Assembly (NCBI GenBank): GCA_021776195.1
Contig: JAJFGK010000067.1
Location: 1-64,000 of the forward strand
DNA: 64,000 nt
Reading direction: 5' to 3'
From: Kiloniellaceae bacterium
GTDB lineage: Bacteria; Pseudomonadota; Alphaproteobacteria; Kiloniellales; Kiloniellaceae
Of this stretch, positions 27,516 through 37,151 are shown in pieces. The notes under the pieces are model-generated. The model ran no database searches. It saw only the letters and a list, made by a program, of their open reading frames with translations, and was not told where the DNA came from. Both the position numbers and the translations under genes were made by a program. Every line of letters starts with the position of its first letter. Positions within the stretch are counted from its first letter, which is position 1.

Positions 27516-28747
27516 AGCGTCACCCCCAGGGCCGCGGCAACCGTGAAGACATCCTTGTCCCCGCGGCCGCAGAGGTTCATCACCAGGAGATGGTCGCGCG
27601 GCAGCTCAGGGGCGATCTTGCAGACATGGGCCAGGGCGTGGGCCGGCTCGAGGGCCGGGATAATGCCCTCGATCTTCGAGCAGAGCTGGAAGGCCTCGAG
27701 CGCCTCCTTGTCGGTGGCCGACACGTAGCTGGCCCGACCGATGTCGTGCAGCCAGCTGTGCTCCGGGCCGATGCCGGGGTAGTCGAGGCCGGCGGAAATC
27801 GAGTGGGCGTCGACGATTTGGCCGTCGTCGGTCTGCAGCAGGAAGGTGCGGTTGCCGTGCAGCACACCGGGGCGCCCGCCGGTCAGCGAGGCGGCGTGTT
27901 CGCCGCTTTCGATGCCGTGGCCGGCGGCCTCGACGCCGACGATGGCGATCTCCTTATCGTCCAGGAAAGGGTGGAACAGCCCCATGGCATTGGAGCCGCC
28001 GCCGATGCAGGCGACCAGGGTGTCGGGCAGGCGGCCCTCGGCTTCGAGGATCTGCTCGCGCACCTCGCGCCCGATGATCGACTGAAAGTCGCGCACCATG
28101 GCGGGGTAGGGGTGCGGCCCGGCCACCGTGCCGATGATGTAGAAGGTGTCCTCGACGTTGGCGACCCAGTCACGCAGGGCATCGTTCATGGCGTCTTTCA
28201 GGGTGCCGGTCCCGCTGGTAACCGACCGCACCTCGGCGCCCAGCAGTTTCATGCGAAAGACGTTCGGCGCCTGGCGCTCGATGTCGGTGGTGCCCATGTA
28301 GATCACGCAGGGCAGGTTGAAGAGGGCACAGAAGGTCGCCGTGGCGACGCCATGCTGGCCGGCGCCGGTCTCGGCGATGATCCTGGTCTTGCCCATGCGC
28401 CGGGCCAGCAGGATCTGACCCAGCACGTTGTTGGCCTTGTGCGATCCGGTGTGGTTCAGCTCGTCCCGCTTGAAGTAGATCTTCGCGCCGCGCTGGCCCG
28501 AGGGGTCGCCGCGCGACAGCTCCTCGGTCATGCGCTCGGCGAAGTAAAGGGGACTGGGCCGCCCGACATAGTGCTTGGCGTAGTAGTCGTACTCGCTCTG
28601 AAAGCCCGGGTCGGCCTTGGCCGCGCCGTAGGCCTTTTCCACCTCCAGGATCAAGGGCATCAGGGTCTCGGCGACATAGCGTCCGCCGAACAGGCCGAAA
28701 TGGCCCTGCTCGTCGGGCCCACCGCGGTAGGTGTTCAAGCTGATCAT
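27512..28747 (-). CDS. trpB: tryptophan synthase beta subunit
   Basis: PLP enzyme of 411 residues condensing indole with serine. The PLP lysine is Lys104 in HTGSHKANN. The phosphate cradle [10 protein letters not shown] and the monovalent-cation/allosteric region around [15 protein letters not shown] are present. The ATG at 28747 ([10 protein letters not shown]) matches the family start; 52 further upstream codons are open but not conserved. It lies 91 bases after trpF and overlaps trpA. Confidence 0.97.
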   Translation of the reverse strand: MISLNTYRGGPDEQGHFGLFGGRYVAETLMPLILEVEKAYGAAKADPGFQSEYDYYAKHYVGRPSPLYFAERMTEELSRGDPSGQRGAKIYFKRDELNHTGSHKANNVLGQILLARRMGKTRIIAETGAGQHGVATATFCALFNLPCVIYMGTTDIERQAPNVFRMKLLGAEVRSVTSGTGTLKDAMNDALRDWVANVEDTFYIIGTVAGPHPYPAMVRDFQSIIGREVREQILEAEGRLPDTLVACIGGGSNAMGLFHPFLDDKEIAIVGVEAAGHGIESGEHAASLTGGRPGVLHGNRTFLLQTDDGQIVDAHSISAGLDYPGIGPEHSWLHDIGRASYVSATDKEALEAFQLCSKIEGIIPALEPAHALAHVCKIAPELPRDHLLVMNLCGRGDKDVFTVAAALGVTL

Positions 28748-28838
28748 GGCGAACCGGCGTCCTCGCATCGAAAAGAGGGCGGAATGTGCCCCATTCCGCC
28801 CAGGGTCGCAATGCCCCCCGGCGACCCCTGGTTTTTCG

Positions 28839-29486
28839 CTAGAGGCCGTCTGCCAAGGCCAGGAACGCGCGGATCTTTTCGGGGCTCTTGCGGCCCGGCG
28901 CATCCTCGACGCCGGAGGAGAGGTCGACCGCCCGGGCGCCGCTGATGCGCACCGCCTCGGCCAGGTTTTCCACCGTCAGGCCGCCGGCCAGCATCCAGGG
29001 CAGCGGCCAGTCGCGCCCGGCGAGCAGGCGCCAGTCGAAGGCCAGGGCGTTGCCGCCGGGCAGAGCGCCGGCCCGGTCCTTGGGCACCTTGGGGTCGAAC
29101 AGCAGGCGGTCGGCGACCGGCAGGTAGGGCGCCACGGCCCCTAGATCGATATCGCCTTGGATTTTCAGAACCTTCATCACCGGCAGGCCCCAGCGCGCCT
29201 TGATCGCCGCGACCCGCTCGGGGCTCTCGTCGCCGTGGAGCTGCAGCAGGTCGTGGGGGGCGACGCTCAAGACCGCCTCCAGGTCGTCGTCGCCGGGATC
29301 GACCAGCAGCGCCACCTTGATAATCTCCTCGGGCACCGCCAGGCCGAGCGTTCTGGCTTGGTCGGGAGTCACATAACGCGGACTCTTGGCAAAGAAATTG
29401 AAGCCGACCATGGCGGCACCGCCATTGACGGCGGCGGCGATGCCCTCGGGGTTGGAAAGTCCGCAGATTTTCACCTCGACACTCAC
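28839..29486 (-). CDS. trpF: phosphoribosylanthranilate isomerase
   Basis: TIM-barrel isomerase of 215 residues in tryptophan synthesis. The catalytic Cys is in the N-terminal VKICGL, and the acid lies near the C-terminus in [21 protein letters not shown] is the family's central block. It starts within the last codons of the upstream membrane-protein gene (4-base overlap) and precedes trpB, giving the trpF-trpB-trpA order. No leader peptide or attenuator is evident before it. Confidence 0.96.
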   Translation of the reverse strand: MSVEVKICGLSNPEGIAAAVNGGAAMVGFNFFAKSPRYVTPDQARTLGLAVPEEIIKVALLVDPGDDDLEAVLSVAPHDLLQLHGDESPERVAAIKARWGLPVMKVLKIQGDIDLGAVAPYLPVADRLLFDPKVPKDRAGALPGGNALAFDWRLLAGRDWPLPWMLAGGLTVENLAEAVRISGARAVDLSSGVEDAPGRKSPEKIRAFLALADGL

Positions 29487-30361
29487 GACGGCACTTCCTC
29501 AAGCTCCTGAAGCTCTCTGGCCGCCTCGAAGGCATAGGCGATGAAGCCGACCAGAGCGCCTGTCATGAGGTATTGCAGGGCGATGCGCAAGACCTGGGCG
29601 GCGATGCCGTCGGCTGTGAGAACGCCGTCCGGACCCGCGCCGCTGGTCGCCAGGGCGGTGAGCAGCACCTCCGTGAGCAGCGCCAGCGCCATGACCGGCG
29701 CCAATGCCAATCCGATGCCCAAGAGCCACCAGAGGCCCTGGCGCCGGGTCGACCGCCAAGCGGCCTTGATGCCGATATTCTGATCCAGGGCCGCGGCCGC
29801 CAACAGGAAGGCGAAGCGGCAAAAGAGGTAGAGGGTGACCAGCCCCGACAGAAGTCCTGACCAGGCGCCGAAAGCCTGGGCCACGGTGTCGTCCGAGAAG
29901 CCGGCTGGAAGAAACAGGGTCAAGAGACTGCCGACCCCGATCATGGTCGTGCTGAGCAGCAGGAAGGTCGCCGCGAAAGCCAATCCCAACAGAAGGCTGA
30001 AAAGCAGCACGCGGCCGTGGTGGCCGGCGATGCGCGGCAGCAGGCGCGGCGCGGCGAGAACCTCGCCCAACAGCGCGAAGCGGGTCCAGGCGACGAAGAA
30101 CAGCAGCAGTGGCAGGTACCCGAAAAAGGCCAGGAGCAGAATGGTGGTGCCTGCCGCCCCCTCGGGGGTCTGGGCCGAGACCGGGACCAGTTGGTGGAGG
30201 ATCATGCCAATCAACAGCGACAGCGCGAAAGGCACCGCGGCGGCCCGCAGGAAGGCGCCAGGGTTGCCGACCAGCAATCCGTAGGCGCGTGCCAGGCAGC
30301 GCAGGATCGGCAGGCGCCGGCGGGGGCTGGCGGTTGGTGCCGACGGACACGAATGACCCAT
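29483..30361 (-). CDS. multi-pass membrane protein, unknown function
   Basis: Integral membrane protein of 292 residues with about six hydrophobic segments and an N-terminal cytoplasmic Arg-rich stretch. The layout (LLVGNPGAFLRAAAVPFAL, later ALDQNIGIKAAWRSTRRQG) resembles the glycerophosphoryl-diester-phosphodiesterase-membrane-domain/YciC-like proteins, but I do not recognise it firmly. The ATG at 30361 is chosen over an upstream in-frame start. It overlaps trpF by 4 bases and follows pyrF by 4, so it is part of the housekeeping operon though its role is unknown. Confidence 0.72.
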   Translation of the reverse strand: MGHSCPSAPTASPRRRLPILRCLARAYGLLVGNPGAFLRAAAVPFALSLLIGMILHQLVPVSAQTPEGAAGTTILLLAFFGYLPLLLFFVAWTRFALLGEVLAAPRLLPRIAGHHGRVLLFSLLLGLAFAATFLLLSTTMIGVGSLLTLFLPAGFSDDTVAQAFGAWSGLLSGLVTLYLFCRFAFLLAAAALDQNIGIKAAWRSTRRQGLWWLLGIGLALAPVMALALLTEVLLTALATSGAGPDGVLTADGIAAQVLRIALQYLMTGALVGFIAYAFEAARELQELEEVPS

Positions 30362-30365
30362 AATA

Positions 30366-31136
30366 CTACCTGTCCTGGACGGACCCGATTTCCTCGGCAA
30401 TCCGCTGAGCGGCTTCTTGCGGGTTGGCGGCGGCCGTAATCGGACGGCCGATCACCAGATAGCTGGCGCCCGCGGCGACCGCCTCGCCCGGAGTCATGAT
30501 CCGCTTCTGGTCGCCCCTATCGGCCCAGAGAGGCCGGATGCCGGGTGTCACCAGAGCGAAGCCCGCGCCGCAGCGGGCCCGCAGCGGCGCGATCTCCCGC
30601 GGCGAGCAGACCACGCCGTCCAGGCCGCAGTCCTGGGCCAGCAGCGCGAGACGCTCGACCTGCGCGTTGACCGGGCCCTGTTGCCCGACCGCCGTCAGGT
30701 CCGCGTCGTCGAGCGAGGTCAGGACGGTGACCGCGATGACCTTGGGGGCCGTCCCACCCGTGGCGGCGGCCTCCCGGGCCGCGGCGGCGGCGGCTTTCAT
30801 CATCGCCACGCCGCCGGCGGCGTGGACATTGACCAGGAACGGTCCCATGGCGACGCAGGAACGCACGGCACCCGCCACGGTGTTGGGAATGTCGTGAAAC
30901 TTGAGATCCAGAAAGAAGGGCGCGCCGTCCAGGACCTGGCGCACGCCCTGGGGTCCGTGCGCGGTAAAGAACTCCTTGCCGATCTTGAAGCCGCCGACCA
31001 GACCGGCAAGCCTCTCGACCAGCCCGCGGGCGACCGTCAGGTCCGTCGTGTCCAGGGGAATGAGGACCCGGTCGGCGGCGGTGGAACTCGTCGGAAGCTC
31101 AATCAAGGTGTCTTCCTTGGTCACGGTCTGGGGCAT
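30366..31136 (-). CDS. pyrF: orotidine 5'-phosphate decarboxylase
   Basis: Last enzyme of UMP synthesis, 256 residues. The catalytic block is FLDLKFHDIPNTV (the D-K-x-x-D charge network). The phosphate-binding end is TPGIRP and YLVIGRPIT. The ATG at 31136 gives a short N-terminal extension (about 20 residues) before the conserved VLIPLDTTDLT. It lies 47 bases after the LapA-domain gene. Confidence 0.96.
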   Translation of the reverse strand: MPQTVTKEDTLIELPTSSTAADRVLIPLDTTDLTVARGLVERLAGLVGGFKIGKEFFTAHGPQGVRQVLDGAPFFLDLKFHDIPNTVAGAVRSCVAMGPFLVNVHAAGGVAMMKAAAAAAREAAATGGTAPKVIAVTVLTSLDDADLTAVGQQGPVNAQVERLALLAQDCGLDGVVCSPREIAPLRARCGAGFALVTPGIRPLWADRGDQKRIMTPGEAVAAGASYLVIGRPITAAANPQEAAQRIAEEIGSVQDR

Positions 31137-31183
31137 GAATGGTCTCGCGGATGCTCGGCCACAGGATGGGCCAACGACCCAGA

Positions 31184-31519
31184 TCAGGCCGCCGGCAGGA
31201 CACTCTTGGCTGGCGGCAGCGGATCCCGGCGCGGTGCCGACACCACGGCGCGCAGGCGTCGATTTTCTTCTTCCATCTGGGCCAGCCGCCGTTCCGCGCG
31301 CCGGGCACGCGCGCGATGCCGCGCGCTGGCGAACCAGACCACGAGCCCGCCGACCAGAAAACCGACCAAGAGAGATAGCAGCAGGACCAGGAAGAGCGGG
31401 ACTTCGAGCTGTAGAACCAGCGGCCAAAGGTCGAGAGTGACGGGCGCGCGGTTGGCGATCGCGAAGATCACCGCCGCGAGGGTCAGCGGCACCGTGATGA
31501 TCCAAAGAAACCGCTTCAC
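31184..31519 (-). CDS. LapA-domain membrane protein (DUF1049)
   Basis: Small inner-membrane protein of 111 residues. Two hydrophobic helices (about 5-24 and 42-65) enclose the conserved FAIANRAPVTLDLWPL. A basic and coiled-coil-like tail (RRAERRLAQMEEENRRLRAV) follows. This is the layout of lipopolysaccharide assembly protein A domain proteins, commonly found between ihfB and pyrF in proteobacteria. In E. coli, LapA works with LapB in LPS control; whether that holds here is inferred. Confidence 0.87.
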   Translation of the reverse strand: MKRFLWIITVPLTLAAVIFAIANRAPVTLDLWPLVLQLEVPLFLVLLLSLLVGFLVGGLVVWFASARHRARARRAERRLAQMEEENRRLRAVVSAPRRDPLPPAKSVLPAA

Positions 31520-31622
31520 TGCCGCAATCCAATCCTCTTAAGGCGCGCCGCCGCGCATCGGTTGGTTCGCGCCGCGGCGCACTGTTTGTGTCGCGCCGTG
31601 GCGCAGGGGGCCCACCGCGCGA

Positions 31623-31907
31623 TCAGGAGCCGCCGTTCAAACGTTCGCGCAACTGCTTGCCGGTCTTAAAGAAGGGAATCCGCTTGGCCGAGACCTGGAC
31701 GGCATCGCCGGTCCGCGGGTTGCGCCCGATCCTGGCATCGCGCTCCTTGACCGAAAAGGCGCCAAAGCCACGCAGCTCGACACGGTCACCCTGGGCAAGG
31801 GCCTCGCTGATCTCGTCGAAAATCGTCGTGATAATCCGCTCAACGTCGCGGTGATAGAGATGCGGGTTCATCTCCGCGATATGTTGGATCAGCTCGGATC
31901 TCGTCAT
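31623..31907 (-). CDS. ihfB: integration host factor subunit beta
   Basis: DNA-bending histone-like protein of 94 residues, the standard length. It begins [21 protein letters not shown], and the DNA-binding arm contains IGRNPRTGD with the intercalating proline. The IhfB-type beginning and the position next to rpsA support beta rather than HU. A GGAAGGAG ribosome site precedes the ATG. It acts as a heterodimer with IhfA, which is not in the window. Confidence 0.95.
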   Translation of the reverse strand: MTRSELIQHIAEMNPHLYHRDVERIITTIFDEISEALAQGDRVELRGFGAFSVKERDARIGRNPRTGDAVQVSAKRIPFFKTGKQLRERLNGGS

Positions 31908-32228
31908 AGTCTGTCTCCTTCCGACAGCCGCCGATCGGAAAGATTTCCCCCTTCAGGATCCCACCCGCTTTTGGTCTTGGTCTTGATGGCGACCTTCAAG
32001 CCTGTTTGCCCGGTGCTATCTTGACGTGCCACGTGGTGGGACTTTCCGTTGTTCCTTCCGAAGGTGCCAGAGCCGTCCTGTCCGAGTCAAGAAAAAGCCT
32101 TTTAGAACAAAGGTTTTTCGTCGCACCCACGGAGCGCTTGCGCGGCGAATTCCTCGTGCCGCAAAAAAATGGCCCGATCCCCTGCGGGACCGGGCCGAAT
32201 TCTCCTAGTTTGGTTGTGCCGGCGACGG
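31908..32228. other. intergenic region between rpsA and ihfB
   Basis: These 321 bases hold the rpsA terminator at the right-hand end (separate entry) and the ihfB ribosome site at the left. The middle (about 31950-32150) is AT-richer and probably carries the ihfB promoter. No gene is supported. Confidence 0.5.
32163..32196 (-). terminator. intrinsic terminator of rpsA
   Basis: On the minus strand a GC-rich stem (GGCCCGGTCCC paired with GGGATCGGGCC around a short loop, 32171-32196) is followed by ATTTTTTT (32163-32170). It lies 33 bases after the rpsA stop. Confidence 0.88.
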
Positions 32229-34187
32229 TCAGCTCTTGGCTTTGTCAGCCTCTTCGTCAACCTCCGCGGTCTCTTGCGCGCCGGCCTCTTCGGCTTTGCC
32301 ATCGTCAGGGCTGGCATCGCTGGCGCTGGCCTCTTCGGCGCTAACGGGCTCCTGCTCCGCGGCTTGCTCTTCCGGGGCAGCGTCCTGGTCCGCGCCATCT
32401 TCCTCCGCGCCTTCTTCCTCCGCGGCGGCTTCCGGCTCGTCGCTGCCGTCCGCCTTCTTCTCCTGGGCTGCCTTGTTGAAGGCCGCGCCCAGGATATCGC
32501 CGAGGCTGGCACCGGATTCGCTGGAGCCGTACTCGGCAACCGCTTCCTTCTCTTCGGCAATCTCGCGCTGTTTGATCGAGAGCGAGATCTTGCGCGCCTT
32601 GGGGTCGATGGCGGTAACCCGGGCATCGATCTTGTCGCCGACCGCAAAGCGGCTCGGCTGCTGCTCGCTGCGGTCACGCGACAGCTCGGCCTTGCGGATG
32701 AAGCCGATCGCGCCATCCATGAGCTGCACTTCGATGCCGCTGTCGACCACCTGATGAACGGTGACGGTGACCACGGCCCCCTTCTTGACGGCGTCGGAGG
32801 TCCGCGAGAAGGGATCGTCGGTCAACTGCTTGATGCCCAGGCTGATGCGCTCTTTCTCGACATCGACGTCCAGGACCTTGACCTTGACCATCTGACCCTT
32901 GGTGTACTCCTTGACGGCTTCCTCGCCGGCGATCTCCCAGGACAGGTCGGACAGGTGGATCATGCCGTCGATATCGCCGGGCAGGCCGATGAAGAGCCCG
33001 AACTCGGTGATGTTCTTGATCTCGCCTTCGAGTTCGCTGCTGACGATGTGGCCTTCCCGGAAAGCGTCCCAGGGGTTCGCGCCACACTGCTTCAGGCCGA
33101 GACTGATGCGCCGCTTCTGCTCGTCGACGTCCAGCACCATGACCTCGACCTCTTGCGAGGTGGAGACGATCTTGCCCGGGTGAATGTTTTTCTTGGTCCA
33201 GCTCATCTCCGAGACGTGAACGAGACCCTCGATGCCGGGTTCCAGCTCCACGAAGGCACCGTAGTCGGTGATGTTGGTCACCGTTCCGGTGAAGCGGGCG
33301 TCCACCGGGTACTTGGCCGCGACGCCTTCCCAGGGATCGGCCTCGAGCTGCTTCATGCCAAGGCTGATGCGCTGGGTCTCGGCGTTGAAGCGAATGACCT
33401 GGACATCGACCTGCTGGCCGATCGACAGCGCCTCGGTCGGGTGATTGATGCGCTTCCAGGAAATGTCGGTGACGTGAAGCAGGCCGTCCACGCCGCCCAG
33501 ATCGACGAAGGCGCCGTAGTCGGTGATGTTTTTGACCACACCCTGCAGGACCTGGCCCTCTTTCAGGTTGGCGATCAGCTCGCCGCGCTGTTCGGCGCGG
33601 GTTTCCTCGAGGACGGCGCGGCGCGATACCACGATGTTGCCGCGCGAGCGGTCCATCTTGAGGATCTGGAAGGGCTGGGGCGTCCCCATCAGCGGGCCGA
33701 TGTCGCGCACCGGCCGAATGTCCACTTGACTGCCCGGCAGGAAGGCGGTGGCTCCCGACAGGTCGACCGTGAAGCCGCCCTTGACCCGGCCGTAGATAAC
33801 GCCGGTGACGCGCTCGTTGGCCTCGAAGGACTTCTCGAGCTGGGTCCAGGCTTCCTCCCGCTTGGCCTTCTCGCGGCTGAGCAGGGCATGGCCGTCCTTG
33901 CTTTCCATCCGCTCGAGGTAGACTTCGACGGTGTCGCCGATCTTCATCTCGGGGATCTTGCCGGCTTCGGCGAATTCGCGCAGCGAGACCCGGCCTTCGG
34001 ACTTGAGGCCGACGTCGATCACCGCGATATCGCTGTCGATGCCGACGATCGTGCCCTTGAGCACGGTTCCCTCCAGTCGGTCGCTATGACCGAGGGATTC
34101 GTCGAGCAGTGCAGCAAAAGATTCTGAGCTAAAGTCGGGGCCCGGCGCAGGGCCGCCCGAGGGTGTGTCTTTGATGGCTTCAGCCAT
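32229..34187 (-). CDS. rpsA: 30S ribosomal protein S1
   Basis: mRNA-binding ribosomal protein of 652 residues with six S1/OB-fold repeats. Motifs such as DYGAFVDLGGVDGLLHV and DYGAFVELEPGIEGLVHVSE mark repeats three and four. The last 80 or so residues are an acidic Ala/Glu/Asp-rich tail, making it longer than E. coli S1 (557). Alphaproteobacterial S1 proteins often have such tails. It lies between cmk and ihfB, the widely conserved order, with its own terminator. Confidence 0.97.
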   Translation of the reverse strand: MAEAIKDTPSGGPAPGPDFSSESFAALLDESLGHSDRLEGTVLKGTIVGIDSDIAVIDVGLKSEGRVSLREFAEAGKIPEMKIGDTVEVYLERMESKDGHALLSREKAKREEAWTQLEKSFEANERVTGVIYGRVKGGFTVDLSGATAFLPGSQVDIRPVRDIGPLMGTPQPFQILKMDRSRGNIVVSRRAVLEETRAEQRGELIANLKEGQVLQGVVKNITDYGAFVDLGGVDGLLHVTDISWKRINHPTEALSIGQQVDVQVIRFNAETQRISLGMKQLEADPWEGVAAKYPVDARFTGTVTNITDYGAFVELEPGIEGLVHVSEMSWTKKNIHPGKIVSTSQEVEVMVLDVDEQKRRISLGLKQCGANPWDAFREGHIVSSELEGEIKNITEFGLFIGLPGDIDGMIHLSDLSWEIAGEEAVKEYTKGQMVKVKVLDVDVEKERISLGIKQLTDDPFSRTSDAVKKGAVVTVTVHQVVDSGIEVQLMDGAIGFIRKAELSRDRSEQQPSRFAVGDKIDARVTAIDPKARKISLSIKQREIAEEKEAVAEYGSSESGASLGDILGAAFNKAAQEKKADGSDEPEAAAEEEGAEEDGADQDAAPEEQAAEQEPVSAEEASASDASPDDGKAEEAGAQETAEVDEEADKAKS

Positions 34188-34327
34188 GGTGGTTCAGTCC
34201 TTCCAATGTCGCATTGCGGGCCGGGCGGTTGGCTCCGCCGGTCTTCCCGGATTGCTCCGGGCCGGTGCCGCGGGGTTCAAGTTCCAGCGTCCTGCGGGGC
34301 CTGGGCAAAGTCGGCCCGCGCGTTGCC

Positions 34328-34975
34328 TCACCGGGGTGAGCGAGCCTCGACGACAGCCAGGGCCTTTTCAACGGCCTCCTCGATACTCATGTCGGTGGTG
34401 TCGAGGATGATGGCGTCGTCCGCAGCCTTCAAGGGGGCGGTCTTGCGCCCCGCATCGCGCGCGTCGCGCTCCTGCAGGTCCCTTAGGACGCGCGCGTATA
34501 TAGACTCCTCGCCGCGCTCCCGCAACTCTTTAAAGCGGCGCATCGCTCGGGCCTCGGGTCCGGCGGTGACGAAGAATTTCACCTGCGCCTCCGGGCAGAC
34601 CACGGTTCCGATGTCGCGCCCATCGAGAACCGCGCCGGCCTCGGCGCCGGGCGGGTGGGCGGCAAAGTGCCGCTGGAACGCCAACAGCGCCGCCCGCACG
34701 GCGGGTTGGACCGCAACCTTGGAGGAGCCCTGGCTGACAGCCTCCTGCCGGAGGTCCGGGCGGTCGAGGTCGCGGGGCACGATCGCCCGGGCGGTCGCGG
34801 CGGCGGCCGCCGGGTCGTCCAGGTCCCGGCCTTCCTCCAGCATTCGTGCCGCCACGGCGCGGTAGAGCATGCCGGTGTCGAGGTGTGCGAAGCTCAGCGC
34901 CGCGGCCAGGCGGCGAGCCAGGGTCCCCTTGCCGGCGGCCACCGGGCCGTCTACGGCGATCACGAAGGAAGCCAC
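34328..34975 (-). CDS. cmk: cytidylate kinase
   Basis: Nucleoside monophosphate kinase of 215 residues phosphorylating CMP and dCMP. The P-loop is DGPVAAGKGTLA. Further CMP-kinase motifs are LDTGMLYRAVA, DGRDIGTVV and the lid region RRFKELRERG. It starts with GTG at 34975, directly next to the aroA stop (TAG at 34976-34978), so the two are cotranscribed. A 140-base gap separates it from rpsA. Confidence 0.96.
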   Translation of the reverse strand: MASFVIAVDGPVAAGKGTLARRLAAALSFAHLDTGMLYRAVAARMLEEGRDLDDPAAAAATARAIVPRDLDRPDLRQEAVSQGSSKVAVQPAVRAALLAFQRHFAAHPPGAEAGAVLDGRDIGTVVCPEAQVKFFVTAGPEARAMRRFKELRERGEESIYARVLRDLQERDARDAGRKTAPLKAADDAIILDTTDMSIEEAVEKALAVVEARSPR

Positions 34976-36334
34976 CTAGGTTGTTTCCGCCGCGGCCTGG
35001 CGCAAATCCGCGCCGAGCGCTTTCATCATGGCCGCGAAACCGGGAAAAGAAGTGGCGATCGGGCTCGCATCGTCCACCGTGACGGGCCGCTCGGCGGCGA
35101 GGCCCAGGACCAGGAAAGCCATGGCGATGCGATGGTCGAGAGCGCTGGCGATCGTCGCACCGCCGCGCGGCCGTGCGTTCCCGCCGCAGCCGGTCACGAC
35201 CAGGCTGTCGGTGCCTTCCTCGACGCTCACGCCGGTCGCCGCCAGTCCCTTGGCCACCAGGGTCAGTCGGTCGCTTTCCTTGACCCGCAGTTCGGCCAGC
35301 CCCTGCATCACCGTGCGCCCCGTGGCGCAGGCCGCGGCGACGGCCAACACGGGATACTCGTCGATCATCGTGGGCGCGCGGGCGGCCGGGATCTCGACCC
35401 CGGTCAGGGCGCTTGCCTTGACTCTGATGTCGGCCACCGGTTCACCGCCCTCGTCGCGGCGGTTTTCGTAGGCGATATCGGCACCCATCTCCTCGAGGGT
35501 GACGAAGAGCCCGTTGCGGGTCGGGTTGAGCCCGACACCGGGCAGAACGACCTCAGAGCCCGGCACCAGGAGGGCGGCGACCAGGGGAAAGGCCGCCGAG
35601 GAGGGATCGCCAGGCACGCTCAGCGCCTGCCCCTGGAGTTCGGGCTGACCTTCCAGGGCAATGCGGCGGCCGCCGCCTGCGAGCGGATCCAGCGTGATGG
35701 TCGCGCCGAAGTGGCCGAGCATGCGCTCGCTGTGGTCGCGGCAGGCCTCCGGCTCGAAGACCTCGGTCGTGCCGCGCGCGGCTAGCCCGGCGAGCAGGAC
35801 CGCCGACTTGACCTGGGCCGACGGCACCGGCAGGCGGTAGCTGAGCGCGCGCGGCTCGTCGGTTCCCACCACGGTGAGCGGCAGGCGCCCACCGGATCGC
35901 GTGAAGAACTGGGCGCCGCTCGCGGTCAGCGGCTCGATGACCCGGGCCATGGGCCGGCGCCGCAGCGAGGCGTCGCCGGTGATCACGGCGGTCAGGGGAT
36001 GACTGGCCAGAAGGCCGACAAGCAACCGTGCGCCGGTTCCGGAGTTGCCCAGATCGATCACCTGATCCGGCTCTCTCAAACCGCCGATTCCACGGCCCCA
36101 GAGCCGCCAGCGGATCTTTCCATCAGGCCCGACCTCGCGCTGAATTTCGGCGCCCAGGGCGCGCATCGCCGCCGCGGTCGCCAGCACGTCTTCGCCTTCC
36201 AAGAGGCCCGAGACGCTGGTTTCTCCCACCGCGAGCCCGCCCAGCATCAAGGCACGGTGCGAAATGGATTTGTCGCCGGGCACCGTCAGGCTGCCTTGCA
36301 GGGCCTCGCTGGGATGGGCGGTCAGGGCGGTCAT
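34976..36334 (-). CDS. aroA: 3-phosphoshikimate 1-carboxyvinyltransferase (EPSP synthase, class II-like)
   Basis: Shikimate-pathway enzyme of 452 residues joining PEP to shikimate 3-phosphate. The N-terminal [11 protein letters not shown] and the C-terminal LRVKESDRL and DHRIAM blocks are intact. Stretches such as [26 protein letters not shown] and [11 protein letters not shown] resemble the class II enzyme of Agrobacterium CP4 more than E. coli AroA. In the PEP-site motif it has LGNSGTGAR, with Gly99 where the CP4 enzyme has Ala. The ATG at 36334 was chosen because conservation starts there. It is divergent from the TIGR02300 gene. Confidence 0.95.
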   Translation of the reverse strand: MTALTAHPSEALQGSLTVPGDKSISHRALMLGGLAVGETSVSGLLEGEDVLATAAAMRALGAEIQREVGPDGKIRWRLWGRGIGGLREPDQVIDLGNSGTGARLLVGLLASHPLTAVITGDASLRRRPMARVIEPLTASGAQFFTRSGGRLPLTVVGTDEPRALSYRLPVPSAQVKSAVLLAGLAARGTTEVFEPEACRDHSERMLGHFGATITLDPLAGGGRRIALEGQPELQGQALSVPGDPSSAAFPLVAALLVPGSEVVLPGVGLNPTRNGLFVTLEEMGADIAYENRRDEGGEPVADIRVKASALTGVEIPAARAPTMIDEYPVLAVAAACATGRTVMQGLAELRVKESDRLTLVAKGLAATGVSVEEGTDSLVVTGCGGNARPRGGATIASALDHRIAMAFLVLGLAAERPVTVDDASPIATSFPGFAAMMKALGADLRQAAAETT

Positions 36335-36543
36335 GGTGGGCTTTCCGGTTGCGGCGGGCCTGTGTCTAGCACAACCGGCACGGCAGACAAGAGCCTCTGG
36401 AGGGGCTGTTCGGGGCCGGCATTTCGTCGGCCCGGGTGGATTACCTTTTGACAGGGGCGGGCGAACATGGCAAAGGCCCGCCTGCATTTGGCCGCGATGA
36501 GCCAAGCGAGCGCTGATCGCGAGAAAACATGGAGATCGCAAAC

Positions 36544-36915
36544 GTGTCAAAGCCGGAATGGGGCCTCAAGCGCATCTGTCAATCTTGTGCATGTAAATAC
36601 TACGACATGCGCCCGGTATCGGACGGCAGCAGCAAGCCCATCTTGTGCCCGTCCTGCGGAACGGCCTTCGATCCCGAGGCACTGTTGAAGTCGCGCCGTA
36701 TCCGCACGGCGCCGGTGGTCAAGCAGCCCAAGCCCGAAAAGGTCGTGGTCGCGAATGACGACGATGACGATGAGGAAGACGAGGTCAGCAAGGAACTCCT
36801 GGTTGACGACGACGACGATAGCGATGACGCGCTGCTGCCCGCGGCCGATCTGGACGAAGACGACGACGACGATCTGGCCGAGGTCATCGTCAAAAAGGAC
36901 GAAGAGCCGAACTGA
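36544..36915 (+). CDS. TIGR02300 family acidic zinc-ribbon protein
   Basis: Small protein of about 123 residues typical of alphaproteobacteria. The N-terminal [14 protein letters not shown] begins a zinc-ribbon-like pair of CxxC motifs (CQSC and CPSC). The rest is dominated by Asp/Glu runs (DDDDDEEDE and similar) with a Lys-containing end. The GTG at 36544 is preferred because family members start at this position and GGAGA at 36531-36535 sits upstream; an ATG at 36529 is also in frame. The function is unknown. It stands between aroA and tRNA-Ala. Confidence 0.88.
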   Translation: MSKPEWGLKRICQSCACKYYDMRPVSDGSSKPILCPSCGTAFDPEALLKSRRIRTAPVVKQPKPEKVVVANDDDDDEEDEVSKELLVDDDDDSDDALLPAADLDEDDDDDLAEVIVKKDEEPN

Positions 36916-37017
36916 ACGCCGTCTTTTTTGGCTTGCCTTGCCGGAGGCTGAAACCTATCTTCCCGGCCGGCGGCAGGGCGAGCTTTCTGGCGAGCCCGCA
37001 GGTCGATCCCAAAACAC

Positions 37018-37093
<76 letters not shown>

Positions 37094-37111
37094 AGATTTC
37101 GCGCTCATTTG

Positions 37112-37151
37112 ACAAGGGCTTAGCCGAGACCGGCTGAGCCCTTGTTCTTGT
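37112..37151 (+). terminator. intrinsic terminator after tRNA-Ala
   Basis: A long hairpin, ACAAGGGCT paired with AGCCCTTGT and inner AGCC with GGCT, is followed by TCTTGTT. It lies 19 bases after the tRNA. The trailing T-run is interrupted, but the stem is strong. Confidence 0.75.

Noticed and set aside
32006..32344. 112-codon plus-strand frame across the rpsA terminator
   Set aside because: It passes through the terminator hairpin and the antisense of the rpsA end, with no family resemblance.
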